A DNA stretch of 64,000 nucleotides, taken from the NCBI GenBank assembly GCA_017163975.1, contig JAFFSR010000218.1, positions 8,683,501 through 8,747,500 of the forward strand, given 5' to 3'. This DNA comes from Anastatus disparis. Taxonomy: Eukaryota > Arthropoda > Insecta > Hymenoptera > Eupelmidae. Below the pieces are notes generated by a model, which was not told where the DNA came from, did no database searches, and saw only the letters and a list, made by a program, of their open reading frames with translations. Positions within the stretch are counted from its first letter, which is position 1. Each line of letters opens with the position of its first letter. The translations under genes and the position numbers were made by a program. Below are positions 13,060-26,300 of this stretch, piece after piece.

Positions 13060-14410
13060 GATAAACAGCATTATTTCAAATTACTTAATTTTTTAGTTAT
13101 TGATAAGATTACAAAAGAATTCAATTATATTTTTAAAATATATATAAAAAATGGTAATCTATTGTTTGTAATTAAATTTTACATAAATTCAAGTTTGAAA
13201 CGCTAAACAATCTGTCAAACTATTTTTTTTTTCATTACAATAACAAAGTTTTGGTTTGAACACATTGGACAGTGACATTTTTCATCATCGTCAAAAGTTC
13301 AATTTTCGTACATACATCATAATTATTTTTGGTTTTTTGTAAAAAAATAAAATCATGGAAGCACTCCAAAGACGAACGGAAATAAAATAATAAAATTTGT
13401 CAATTAAAAAATAGTGACATTAATAAAACGTTCTCTCTTTTTTTTTCTCTCTCTCTCTTTCACTCGCTTTAAACTCGCCGCCCTTATAGACTAGACAAAT
13501 TGTGTGCAAAATATCACAAAGAGAATATTTAATAAAGTTAAAGATTAGAATTAATTATTATATTTAAAGATTAGATCGAGAATAATATGAAAGATTATAA
13601 TACGAGAAAAAGCACGAAATTTTAAAGAGAATTCAATTTTTTCTTTTATTTGTCATTAATCTATGTTCGGTAATTTTTGCTTTTCCATATGGTTTTAAAT
13701 AAATTATTGCAAATCAATACGCAAATATTGTCATTTTACAGTTGGAATTGAAGAGATGATTAAAGGAATGTAGAAATTTATGCATTGAATTTTAATTTTT
13801 TTTACTTGAAAATTAATGATAATATTTTAAACTAAAATCATTTTAACCATTGCTTTTGAATTTTAAGTCTAATTCTTTTTTTTATTTGAGTGACAATATT
13901 TGCAGCATAAGGAACTTAGAGAGCAAAATTATCAATAATATTATTAATAATATCAATTTCATACATTTTACAATTGCGCAGTCGGTACATCATACTTTGT
14001 TTTTTTTTAAATAATAATAATAAGTTATAGTAACGGAGTTTCCTTTTTTTTCAATGTGCTTTGTTTAAAACGTGTATGTGTGTATTTTTTTTTTTTTTTT
14101 TTTGAAGGAAGGCGCTTTTTGGAATAATTCACATTTTATCATGTTTATGCTTGTGTAATAACATCTCCTTTTTTGACAAGAAATACGTACATAGAGGCAC
14201 AGTGCAGTCAAAAGAAGATTACGTCTCTTTTTTTTTTAAATCTCGTAAGCTTCAGGCACTTTTGTGCTCGTCGCGCACTTGTCCCCTTGTTCATTTTTAT
14301 TTTTTAATTTTATAATTTTACAGCCCTGGAATTCCACATTCATATCTTTTTTTTTTCTCGTGATTATAATAAATTAATATTGAATTCTCATAAGCGTTAT
14401 TTTTATAACA

Positions 14411-14672
14411 TAGAATGAAAACATTATTATTCTAATTTAGTAAAGTTTACGTCCAACATGTTAAGAGTAAAAATTTACTCGGAATTTTTAATATGTAAAA
14501 TTTTTTATATAACGAGATGAAACTGTATTTGAAACATTTTTTTATTGAAAATCAAAATTAATAAAAAAAAAATTTTTTATTAATATTCTTAGAGTAAATT
14601 TTTACTCGTCGTTAATCGAATTATTTGAGTAAATTATTCTAAAATAAGTAAAGCGATAATATTTTCATTCTA
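14411..14672. mobile_element. Small MITE with TA-flanked inverted repeats
   Basis: The element starts TAGAATGAAAACATTAT and ends in the near-exact inverse (ATAATATTTTCATTCTA), with TA at both outer ends as for Tc1/mariner-type target duplication. Inside, GAGTAAAAATTTACTC near 14466 recurs inverted near 14594, so the arms pair over much of the 262 bp. There is no coding capacity. It lies in the predicted kinase 3'UTR. Confidence 0.55.
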
Positions 14673-17348
14673 CGACATTTGAGATGTAAAATATAACAAT
14701 TACGCATTTAAGCTCTTGAGAATTTTTCAGATATGAGATTCTAGAGTTGATTTTATTTTTTAAACTTTAAGTAAGGAAAGTTTTTTTTTTTTGATCATGT
14801 ATTCTCATCGTAGAAGTACAAAATAGAAGAGATGGTCTGTTATACGTGAGCCGATTGTTACTTCATTTTCAACTTTAACAATGCGCAGTTTATTAAAAAA
14901 TGTGTCGCAGTAAACGAAAACAATCAAATTATCGGATTTGAATTTGATTTATCAAATCTGATTTAACTCGTTTTTTTTTCAAAAAGTAGAAAAATATAAT
15001 TGCAATAATTCGTAATTAATTTAATCAATAATGGTTATATTATTTTATTTACATATGAAGTTTAAAAAAGATTTTTTTTTCTTCACGGGAAAAAAGTTAT
15101 TGAAAAATATTCCTTTGTACCTTCACTTTCTATTATAAAAAGTTTGCGTTTATTAAACAAATTTTTCGTTCAGTACAAAAATAAATCGTGTAGGTTTGTT
15201 TTAAATAAATTGACATTTTTCATGAGTAGATTCATTTAACAGTGATTTGGTTTTCAATATCGAAAACTCAATATACAATTATAATGAAATTTAAAAGTAT
15301 TAAATTCAAAATTGTTCTTCAATTTTCATGTACTGCAACACTTAAAATCACATTAAAAGTAAATTTCAACATGAAATTAAAATACTTTTTCGAAGAGAGA
15401 AAAAGCTTTAAATACAATAACGTGCTTGCATAGTATGATCGAAAAATGATCTAAATATATATTCGAGTAACATTAAAAAATACTGACTTTATTGCACCAT
15501 CGTTTGATTGCTCATCTTAATTTTTTTTTTTAATTAGACTCTTCTTTTTTTTAAGATTCAGAAAAAGTCTATCATTATTTAGCTTTTCAAGTCATTCTTT
15601 TTTTTTAAGGATTTATTTTGTTTTTAATATATTTCTTTTTAAAAGTGTGGGTCTTTTCTTGATCGATATATCACGTTGAAAACTACGCGAGATAGAATTT
15701 GTTTTATTTTTATTTTGTTTTTTTTTACTACGTTTAATACTAAAAGACTACGAAATGTATATAATACTAGAGATTCGTAAAAAAGGCTAAGTTCTACAAC
15801 AACTGTCGATTTAGTTGAGCGCACGCTTTCCATTGATTTTTTTTTTATTTATCTTTAACATTATTCATTATTTTAATTTTGCGAGATTACGTGCGCGCAT
15901 TCTTATCGACTTGGAACAAGATTAATCAATAGTAATAATGATAACTAACTACTACGAGAAGATTTTTTTGTTTTGCTTCATTTGTATTATTTTTTTGTTA
16001 GTTGGAGTCAAGATGACTCTTAATCAAAGTACTGCGTTTTATTTTATTTTTTTTTACAGACTCTGATAACCAAAGTCAACAAAGAACTAAAAACTTACAA
16101 GCTAAGACTTTATACAGATTTTTTTTTATGTTCGAGAAGATTTGTTTTAAGGTTTTATGAAGACTACGTAATATTCTTTTTACAATGTTTTCCTGGCGAA
16201 ATATTTTTAATATTTTTTTTTTCTTAGAATATAATTTTGCGATTTTTCGTTGATTTATTCATTTTTTTTTTAAATTATTTTCTTTTGAGTAAAACCATAA
16301 TAGTAAGACGATATTGAATCCTGGTTAAAGAGAATTTGATAAAAAACAATCATTAATTATTTAATAGTTAATAGCTTTGAAAGTATTAATATCATACGTT
16401 TTACTAAATTGCTTATTAAAAAATGAATAACAATTGTCAAAGAATTAAAATTTCATGTTATTTTAATAAATTGAAAAATAAGGAATATTTTAATTTCAAT
16501 AAAATAATTGTAAAATGATTGTCTTCAATTTTACATAACGTTCTTACATGAAACTGAAAATATTTTTCATTAGTTTTGGAAGACGAATTTCTATAAATTA
16601 TATATTTTTGTTCGTTTTTTTTTTAAATTTTCATTGCCAGGTGTAATGAAAAGTTTCTATTCTACGAAGTTTGAGATCAATTTGAAATTGGAGGAAGCTC
16701 CGAATTTTTAGATATAGAAATGAAGTACACTCCTTATTGCTTCCAAAAAACTTATGAACGGATTTTTTTTTCCGATTCTCATTGTCGTTCTCTTTTCTTT
16801 ATAATCCAAATAAACTTTGTTTCTAGTTATACCGGAAAACAGAAGACAACATTCTTTTCAACGAATCATTCGCTAAAATTGAAGTACAAATCGAAATTTA
16901 CCTTGAAAAAAATTTTTAAGTTTTGTAACTATAACTGTAATTATAGTTTGTTCTTTTTTTTAATTATTAAAATTTGAATTCACATAATTCTTAAATGAGC
17001 GTTATAACAAAATCACAGCCATTTCAAAATGTATTGAACGTTTATCAAAATAATATTTTTTAATTAACGAATTGATTAATAATCAATAATCATGCAAAGC
17101 ATAAACATTCAGAAATTAGATAAATTTTTTTCATTTGTAGTTTTTAAGTATTTTAATTAATTTTATCTTAAATTACGTAATGTTCAAATATTTTAATTTA
17201 AAATCCAAATGCTGAACATATTAAAAACTAGATTGCTAAAAGAAAAATTCAATGATTTTGTCTTTTCCGCTAATGTAAGTAAATTCATTGAAAGTTTCAA
17301 GCTTCTATAGCGAATGATTCGTCCAATTGTACATTTTAAAGTGTTTTT

Positions 17349-20300
17349 TTAACTGTTTAGATCGTTGATTGCCTGTAATATCCTTTTGACGTGACCAACT
17401 TTTGTGACACCCAACTCCTTTAAATCGCGCCTTGCTAATGTCAACAATTCTCGACCTCGTATATCGTGTGCCAAAAATTGATCTTTATATTCGCTAAGTT
17501 GCAAATTATCCAGCCAAGAACAAACTTCTTGTACACCCCAAACTGTAACTTGATCTCGGCAAGGATCCTTTTGAGTTGTTGCATTGCCGCCAGTATTTCC
17601 ACCGGAACGACGAAACTTTAACCAGAATGCGCCTCGATGACGATTTTTTTTGTCGGTCTATTTTTTTGATGAAGTACCAAAGCGAAAAAAGCCAACGGAC
17701 AAATATATAGATTGGTTAGTAGAGTTAATATGCTTTGATTTTATGGAAAATGAATATAAGCAAAATTATTATTAATTTGTTAAATAAAAAAATACCTCGA
17801 AAATAATTTTAAAGTATGTTCAGCTCACAATTTTTTTATATTGACCACGAGGAAAATTTGGAGGGATATAATTTTTATTGCTTCCATTTTAATTTAATGA
17901 TGAAACCGTTAATGATTTTTATTGATAATTTAAATGAAATTGAAAATCAAAGGGATTAACAATCAAAAAGCAAAACCACAGTAACGCTAGCATAAAATAC
18001 ATAATTATTACATATATTTTATGTACAAAACAAACATTAAATAAATTCCCAAACTTCAAATATTCAAGCATAATAATTTTTTTCTATTTTATAATATTTA
18101 CAAGATATTAAACAGTATTTACAAAGAACTTAGCCCAATTGAAATCTGTTGTAAAAATCTTATTGTTACATGATAAACAAAAATACGTTACCTGTTCGTC
18201 GACTGGAATGTTTTGTAAGTACACAAGCCCACTTCCTCGCTCGTCAAATACGCATTTGCGAAGTTCTTGTTCCATTGTTGCCAATGTTATCGACAATTTA
18301 TTTTCCAAATCTTCGCGTAACATCTAAATTTTTTCGAAAATTAATAAAACAATGTATTGTTTTTCCATTTCGAAAAAATTTTGATTGTATTGATCAAACT
18401 TACCAAATTGTGTGCTTTATCTCGAAGAAGTTCACAAGCTTCTTCGTAAAGTTGCCTAGCACTAGAAACAACTTCGGTAACGATTAATCGCAAACTTGGC
18501 TAAAAAAACATTTTAGATAATTTTAATAAATATCATCTTTTGTTAATGATAGTTCTAAAAATTCATAAAACCTACCCCCTCTAAAATTTTACCGTCCGGG
18601 TGGACTTTTTCTAAAGCTGTAGCAGTGCGTGTAGCAATATGATAGAGATCCGCTTCTAAACTTGGATGTGAAATAATAAGTAACTTGACCCATTTAACAA
18701 GTGTAGTAACGACCTCGATAAAGCTAAGAAGCACCGTCCTTTCTTCATCAGTTAGTATAGATTCTTTACCATCAAATTGTACTTGACTGTTAGAGCGCGA
18801 TGAGCTAATGGTCGAAGATGATTGTGTGACAGCGGACATCATATTACGCTGTTTTTCCTCCCATGCTCGCAAAGATGTTTCTAAAGCCTATGTGTAATAA
18901 AATATTCAATGATAGTTTCTGAAAAAACCTCAATTTCAATTTTACATAAATTTGACATATTTACTCTATTTCTGTAAAGCATTTGCATTCGATTTTTGTG
19001 AATAATCCTAATTATTCCTGGTTGTTGTATCCAAGCTTCACCGTCAACTTGAATAGGCACTCCTTCATCTCCCAAAATATTTATTTGTACAGTTTGACAT
19101 TGTGCAATTCTGTGATGTTGTAAATTTATCAATCGAGAAGCTGCCATTTGCACTGAGCCAAAGACAGCGACTACTTCAAGAATTCTATCATCAAACGAAG
19201 GAGCCAAGAAAAGATCTCCTTCTTTTGTTCCACCCCAGAAATTCGTACCGCCCATAAAACTAAAATTTTTTAAAATAAATACAATTAGAAAATTTAATTA
19301 TTTTGAATAATTAAGTGCGCAATTTTTTTCTATATTTACCTCGGAATGTTTAATACTACTATGCCTTGTAATGAAGGCAATGGAATTCTTTGTCCATCAC
19401 ATTCAAGCTGTACTCTTTGGTCAAGATTCTTATATGTTTTTTGCAGCCATTGTTTCGAACCTAATACACCATACCACATATAATTTTTAGCACGCGATCG
19501 GCATTTTTCAGGATGTTCTTCACGTTTATGATGGAAGTCCAAACTAATTTTTGCATCAATACCAATCCCAAAATAGTTGTTCATAACACAACGTTCGAAG
19601 TAACCTTCCCTATAAGTTATAAAAATAAATTTGATTTTATAAATATTAAATACAAAATGCAAAATAAAACTATTATTTACATTAGTGTTTCATCTGGGTC
19701 CATTAATGGAGAAACTGCTGCACAAAGAGCATCAGCATTAGCCAACAAAGCTTGACTGATTAATCCACAGCCAACATCTAAAAGTTAAAAATAATTATAT
19801 CAAATAATTCTTTTTATTTAATTCATCTTTTATAAAAAAAAAAACGTTAAAAAAATTATTTATTATTAATTTATATAATTTACTTACTTGGCCACGTTGG
19901 TAATCTAACTAAAGGATTAATAATAGGAAGCTTCTTAACATCATCAGTCTTATCAATAGATTTTGCACGTTCATGTCTCAAACTCATACTAGAACCGCCA
20001 AATCTAGCTGTCGCTGCTAATGAAACTACTTCAGATGCTTTTAACAAACTACCGCTACTAATTCGTCTTGAAGCTTGCGGTGAACAGCCTGTGCCTTCTG
20101 GCAACTCAACGCTCACTAAAATAAAAATATAAATTATTATTTTGAACGTGAAAGATACTAAGATCAACAAAAACACTTACGTTTCTCCATACTACCGCCA
20201 CTAAATCTACGAAGTGCAGCACCAAGCCGATTAAATCCGAAATGACTTTCTTCGTGTTTATTTTTTATTGATATAGATGGACTTGGTGGATTAACAATAT

Positions 20301-23300
20301 AGTTAAATTTTGGTACAAAGTTAGGCGATTGATCTTTTGATGGACTTGGACTTGACGTCACTTTTAAACAAACTGGAGCGTTAAGTGAATCAGATGATTT
20401 TACTTCTTCTTTATCTTCTGGACTGTCTTCATTGGAATTACTTCCAGATGTTTTCTCTACAATGCTACTAATAAGCCCCATTGGTCTTCCTTTAAAAATA
20501 CCCTGCAAAATATTATGGTTCATTTAAAATAACAAAAATATTTTGATTTTGCGCTATACTTCTAAAGAATTTAAATTTTTAGTTTTTTCTTAATTATTGG
20601 AATTTGAAGTAAATTTTGATAATTACTAATGATAATATTGTTTTCTAAGTATGAAACAATTTATAATTTATTTTATAATAATATTTAAAAAATATTTACA
20701 TCTTTGTTGAGTTTAGTAGTTTTTGGCCTCTTAAAAGATCTTCTTGCAATGTCATTGCCTTCAACAAATTTCGCTAAACTACATAATTTCTGAGGTTTTT
20801 CCATTTGTTCCGATTCGAGACCTTCTCTCATGGAATCGTATTTTTCTCCAAGCATTGTACTAATTAAATCTTGCCCAAGCGAACTTAAATCATCGATCAT
20901 ACTCTCAGAATTAGGAATATCGCTCATACACAAATCTGAATTCTCAGGTGAATCTATATGTCCGAATTCGGGTGAATTTTCCGAGGGTTTTGTTGAATCA
21001 AGAATCTCACTGTCTATATGTCCTAGAAAGTGTCGAGAAAATTATTCTAATTATAGGCAGCATTTTCACATAAATACACTGAGAAAAAAAATTGTCATTT
21101 TTATTACTTATTGTTAGTATTTTTAATAGTAAACTATAATTGAGAAAATTGATAGATGCAGAAAAATCAACAAAATATGAAAATAGTAAATTTTTGTTGA
21201 TTTAAAAAAAAGAATTTCTTTTCTCAATGTAAACAAAATTGTTTAATATTATTCATACCGATCTCACTCTCACTATTTTTAACAACAGATGAATCTGATA
21301 CCATGCTATCTGTACTAACAATACTATTTGTACAACTACCTCTGGGTGTTAGATTATTTTTTTTACCACTGTTTATCGATTTTGATTCTGGGCATTCAGG
21401 AGAAATATCACCAGAAGGCACAGAGTCTGTATCTGGTGAAATTATAGCATCCTAAAAAAGAATTCATTAAATATTCAATGTAGTTATGTATATATAAAAT
21501 TTTATAAAATAATTTAACATTTAAGATGATAATAATAATGTTCTTACAAACCTGTATTGTAGTATCATCTGAAGGTGAACTTGTATTTAATGTGGTGGCT
21601 GTAACAGTTACTTGTACATCCGATTGAGTTTCTTGTTGATACGGTTCAGTTGTTTGACAATTTGATTCGTTTGGCTGTTGTTGAATTAATTTTTCTGCTG
21701 CTGATTCAACAACATTAGAAGAATCAAAACTAAAAACACTATTTTTTAAGAAAAATTATTTTTTATTATGAAAAACTTTAACTTTAGATTTTTGTTTGAA
21801 ATTAAACTTTATTAAATCATATTACCCTTGAGTTGAACTGCCTCTTCTGCTATCGGCAAAGCCATCTGGTGCAGGTAATTGTACAATATCCATAGGTTGC
21901 GAATCTCGCCTTATATCTGGTAAAGGACTAAGTGAGGCAACATTTGGCGTTGGTGATGAACACGGTGTATGATCACCACTGCTTGCTGACTCCAGCGTCG
22001 GTGTCACGCTTAAACTTTCAACATAATTTTCTACTTTTGTCTCTGGAATGCTCATATACTGTCTCATATCTAAATTTTAAAATAAAAAGAATTTAATACT
22101 AGAATATATCTACTTATGCAATAAAATTAAAAGAATTCAAAATTAAAAATTGTTGAAGAATTACTATTTGAATCCTCTTCAGTAGTAATAGTGATGTTTG
22201 GAGACTTGGCTGTACCAACTTGTTCATCGACAGCTTGCTCGGTATGCTCTACTAATTGACGAATAGCTCTTTTCAAACTATTCGCTCTGTTTATAAATTA
22301 AATTTAAATACATAAAATTAATTTTATTTTTTACGATTCTCTTCATTTTTATAAAATATAAAAAATATTTTTTTACCTTGATATTACCGCTTGATTTTCT
22401 TTATAATTTTTTCTCTTGCGTACCCTTTTCAGATTTGTTATATCCTTCTCTGGCTTTTCAAGTAAACCTTTTTCTTGTTCATCAAGTGACGGCACATCAG
22501 ATCTTATAGTATCAGCATTTGTATCATCTGCATTGTCTGACAGAAAATTTTCTTCTGTATGAAGTGTATTTAATAAAAGGTCGAGTTTTTGTTGTAGAAC
22601 TTCACACTTTCTGCTTAATTGTTGATCACCTGAACTCATGCTTGTTTCTGATATTCTTATTACAAATTCTTTTACTGTTTCACATACAAATCTGCAACAA
22701 TCAAGAAAAGTTAAGAGACTTTAATAATTTTGATATCATTCAATTGATTAAAAATATTAATTAATAATTAATAAATTTCTTGAATTTTTTGTACTTTTAA
22801 ATTTTATTTAACAAAATACTTTCAAATTTTCTGTGGTAAAGATCTTATAAATTATACACGAAAATAATTTAAAGATTCAAGTTAAAAAATTCAAAAAGTT
22901 AATATGTAATAATTTTATAAAAAATAATAAAATAAAAAAGTTTTTACTTGGCACTGCTTAAAACTTCGCCCTCCTGATCCGAATGTAATATCTTTGTGAT
23001 GTGTGATACTACAGTATCCTCGTATTCATGTACTAAAGTATGATTAAGTGCTGAATCCGATTGATTGAGTATTTTACTTGCATATGGTAAAACTATGCTT
23101 CGTTCAAAAGTCATAATACTCCAACGATCTAACATTTTTGTACCAGCCTTTTCGTATTTTTCGAGTAAATGAGGCAGATTAGCGTCATCGTCACAATTTG
23201 AACCCCAACCAAGGACACGTGCTAAATCGTTGCCTGTACCCAATGGTAGCACACCAACTTGGCATTGCTTCTGTAAATTTTAATTTTATTTGTTAGATTG

Positions 23301-26300
23301 TGTTTAATTTTTATTTTCATGATGATAACATTTTAATTTTGTAAATTAACTTTATATAATTGAAGTTAATATAAAAAGTTTTAATTAGAAAAAAAATATT
23401 TTTAACTATTTTATAACCAATTTTTTTTTTTATTAATATAAGTTTATATAAATTAAAAACTTTCATCAATAGTGTGATTTTGTAATCTAAATCACAAATT
23501 ATATTGCGTTGTTTATAAAAACTTATTAAACTTGATAGATTAAATTCTTTCATAGAAATTAAAAATACAAAATTCTTTTAAAATTTAAACGTTAAAAAAT
23601 AATAATCATGCTGTTGCTAATATTGGACTTACCATCTGTCATAATATTTAATTATATACAAATAAATAATCAAAGTAAATAAGCAAAATAGAATAGAAAA
23701 TATAGAAATATTAAAGCATGAGGAGGTTCATGTTTATCAAAGAAAAACAATAATAGAGAACAAATATGTCATGCGAAACAATTAAGTTATTTAGGATTTG
23801 TTTTTTGTTTCAAATAATAAAAAGTTTTGATAAAAACAAAATATTACCCTATATATAAAATATGTTTATGCAAATAATGTTTGAAATAAACATGTAGGAA
23901 AGAATAAAATTCACAGTGCAAAAATAATGTTTTCTTTTTTCATTCTTTCCATTCAAATAACTAAATAAATTGTTAACTAAGAATATGAGTTCATATTGTT
24001 TCATTACATGCCATTTATTTAAACGAATTAATGGATCAATCTAAAAATCATAAAATAAATGGATTTTCATAAATCGTAATTGAACATTAAGAAATCCTTG
24101 CAGATATTTCAAAGTTTTTCTACAAATAAACAAAGCAGAATAATTAAGGCTAGAAGTATATATTTACATTTTGAAGAAGTCAAAAACAGGTTGAAACAAC
24201 GATGTAAGATGCAAGAAGAAAAATATCATAAAGCTTTTTAAAAAACCGTAAAATTATTAGTTTATTGAAAGCTAATTAACACTACACACTTTTTAAAAAC
24301 ATTCTATAGAAAAGATGAATTTTAAAATAATCTCAAATGTTTGATATAAAAATTAACTCTGAATTAAAACTTTAATATGTTGTTTAAATAAAATAATATT
24401 TTTATACATTAATAATAATCTTAAGCAACTTACTTTTAATTTATATTTAATAGTATATTAGTTAAGTACAAGAAAACTTATTTTATTTCTTTTATTTGTT
24501 TTTTAATCATAAAGATAGTTACTCAAAAAATATTTGAATCACTAAACTCTATTTAAAGTGTGTATTGTTAAGAATGTAAAATAAAATTTTACAAAATTTA
24601 AGCAGCCAAGTATTTAAAAAATTTTTTATTAATTCTGCATTGAAACTTTTATTGGCCGAGTAAAATTTACTCACGTGCATTCCTAATCGATCAATTTCAG
24701 AGAGGACCCAGCCAACAGAGCCATCTCCGCTGCAGACCAAAATCCGGAAAGGGTCGAAATGCCGAAACAGTCTCAGCCTGTGTGTTTACACGATAGACAA
24801 AATAGGTTCAACGAACAACAAAATAACGCGATCAAACACCGTTATCGATACTAATATTTTTTAATGTTATTTCGCAACTTTAATTATCTTTTTTTTCGCT
24901 AGGATTTACATTAAAACATTCAACGATAACGTAAACATTAATACGTATACTTTATACAGGAATATTTATTTATTTAAGAATATTCTTGAATAAATAAAAA
25001 TGTATGTCTAAAGATTATCTTTTCAATAGCCATTTTTTTGCTTTAGTTATTGCAAATGATAGTGATTCTTACCCAGGACCAGGGCCGCCTTTAATGAGAT
25101 CAAATACTTGGGCTGGATTTAATAATTGTTTGAATCTTCTAAAAAATTTGATTCCTTGATTGTCACCAGATTTGCTATTAACGAAAACTAAAAGTGGACT
25201 ACAACCTTCTGGCCTAGTAGCATCCCATGCTTCATCGGTACCTATAAAATCAATTATAATACTTAATTAATAAAGATACGCAAAATAATTTTAAAACAAA
25301 AAAAATTTTTTGTCAAAATTAAAAGACCTATACTATGTAAAGCAGTTGGTGGGACTACACTTAGCTTAGCTGGTCCTAAAGAACACTTAATACTCATTGA
25401 TGGCCTGCATGCAGTATGCACTGTGGCCTTACACCATAAGCATCTCCAGTCTTGTAACCTAATTAGAAAAAAGTTATTTTTATTAAACTGTTTTTAAATT
25501 TCATCAATGAATTATTAATAAGTATCATAAAAGTGAAGTTTATACCTTAACACAGTACCACAAGTCTTGTCACAAACGGCACATTTTGCAGCTACTGGTA
25601 AATTTCCTTCCATCCACTGATGGGGCATCGTAATACGCTGAAACAATAAGGAAAAAAATTGATTATAACATACTAACAATAAATTTTTACTCATAAATGA
25701 TAGTAAATTAATCAAATATAAAAAAATTATCAAAATATAGGATTTAAAATAAAATTAAAAATATAAATAATTGTATAAATTGGAGTTTCAATAATATGAA
25801 AAATTTTTACCCTATCCTCTTCCTCTATTATTTCTTTTCCAATTGATGCTAATGTGGTCCACTTACAGTTGTTTATTGCTTTTGCACTGCATCGTCTATG
25901 TACTTTATATTTACAAGATTCACAACTATAACCAGTTGATGTTACTCCTGTAAAAATAAATAAATTTTTAAATATATATTGAAGTTTTATTGAATGAATA
26001 GAAAAAAATATTTATTTGTTTACCATAAAGAGCATCTCTACAAACGTTACAATATATTGGCTTTGCATGGCCAGTTTCATGCCATTGATGATGTCCGCTA
26101 AGAAGCTGTGCAGTTCCAGTGTCTGTAGCAGGCCTACTTCCTGCTGGATTTTTTAAAGCACTACCGAGCCAATCTTCCATTTCTTGTCTGTTTTCACCGC
26201 AGAGAACCAGCGATCGAAATGGAGTTATCACCTGTAATCAGAAGAATAATTTAAAAATTTTTTTTACTGCTATTAAGTTTATTTTTTATTAATTGATTAA

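Larger units (their letters stand above)
10155..17348 (-). other. Very long 3'UTR of the diacylglycerol kinase gene
   Basis: From the kinase stop down to about 10155 the + strand is full of T runs (A runs on the sense - strand). This mirrors the A-run bias at 1-4675. The run ends at a minus-strand AATAAA (TTTATT at 10174-10179) followed on the sense strand by GT-rich GTGATGTTGTTTT. That predicts a 3'UTR of about 7.2 kb, which is long but usual for neuronally expressed insect genes. It contains a SINE with a nested retro-insert and a small MITE. Earlier poly(A) sites are likely. The link to the kinase is inferred from position and strand bias. Confidence 0.5.

Noticed and set aside
18139..18487. 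Plus-strand ORFs opposite the kinase exons
   Set aside because: They are antisense shadows of exons at 18192-18323 and 18404-18499, which are phased and conserved on the - strand.
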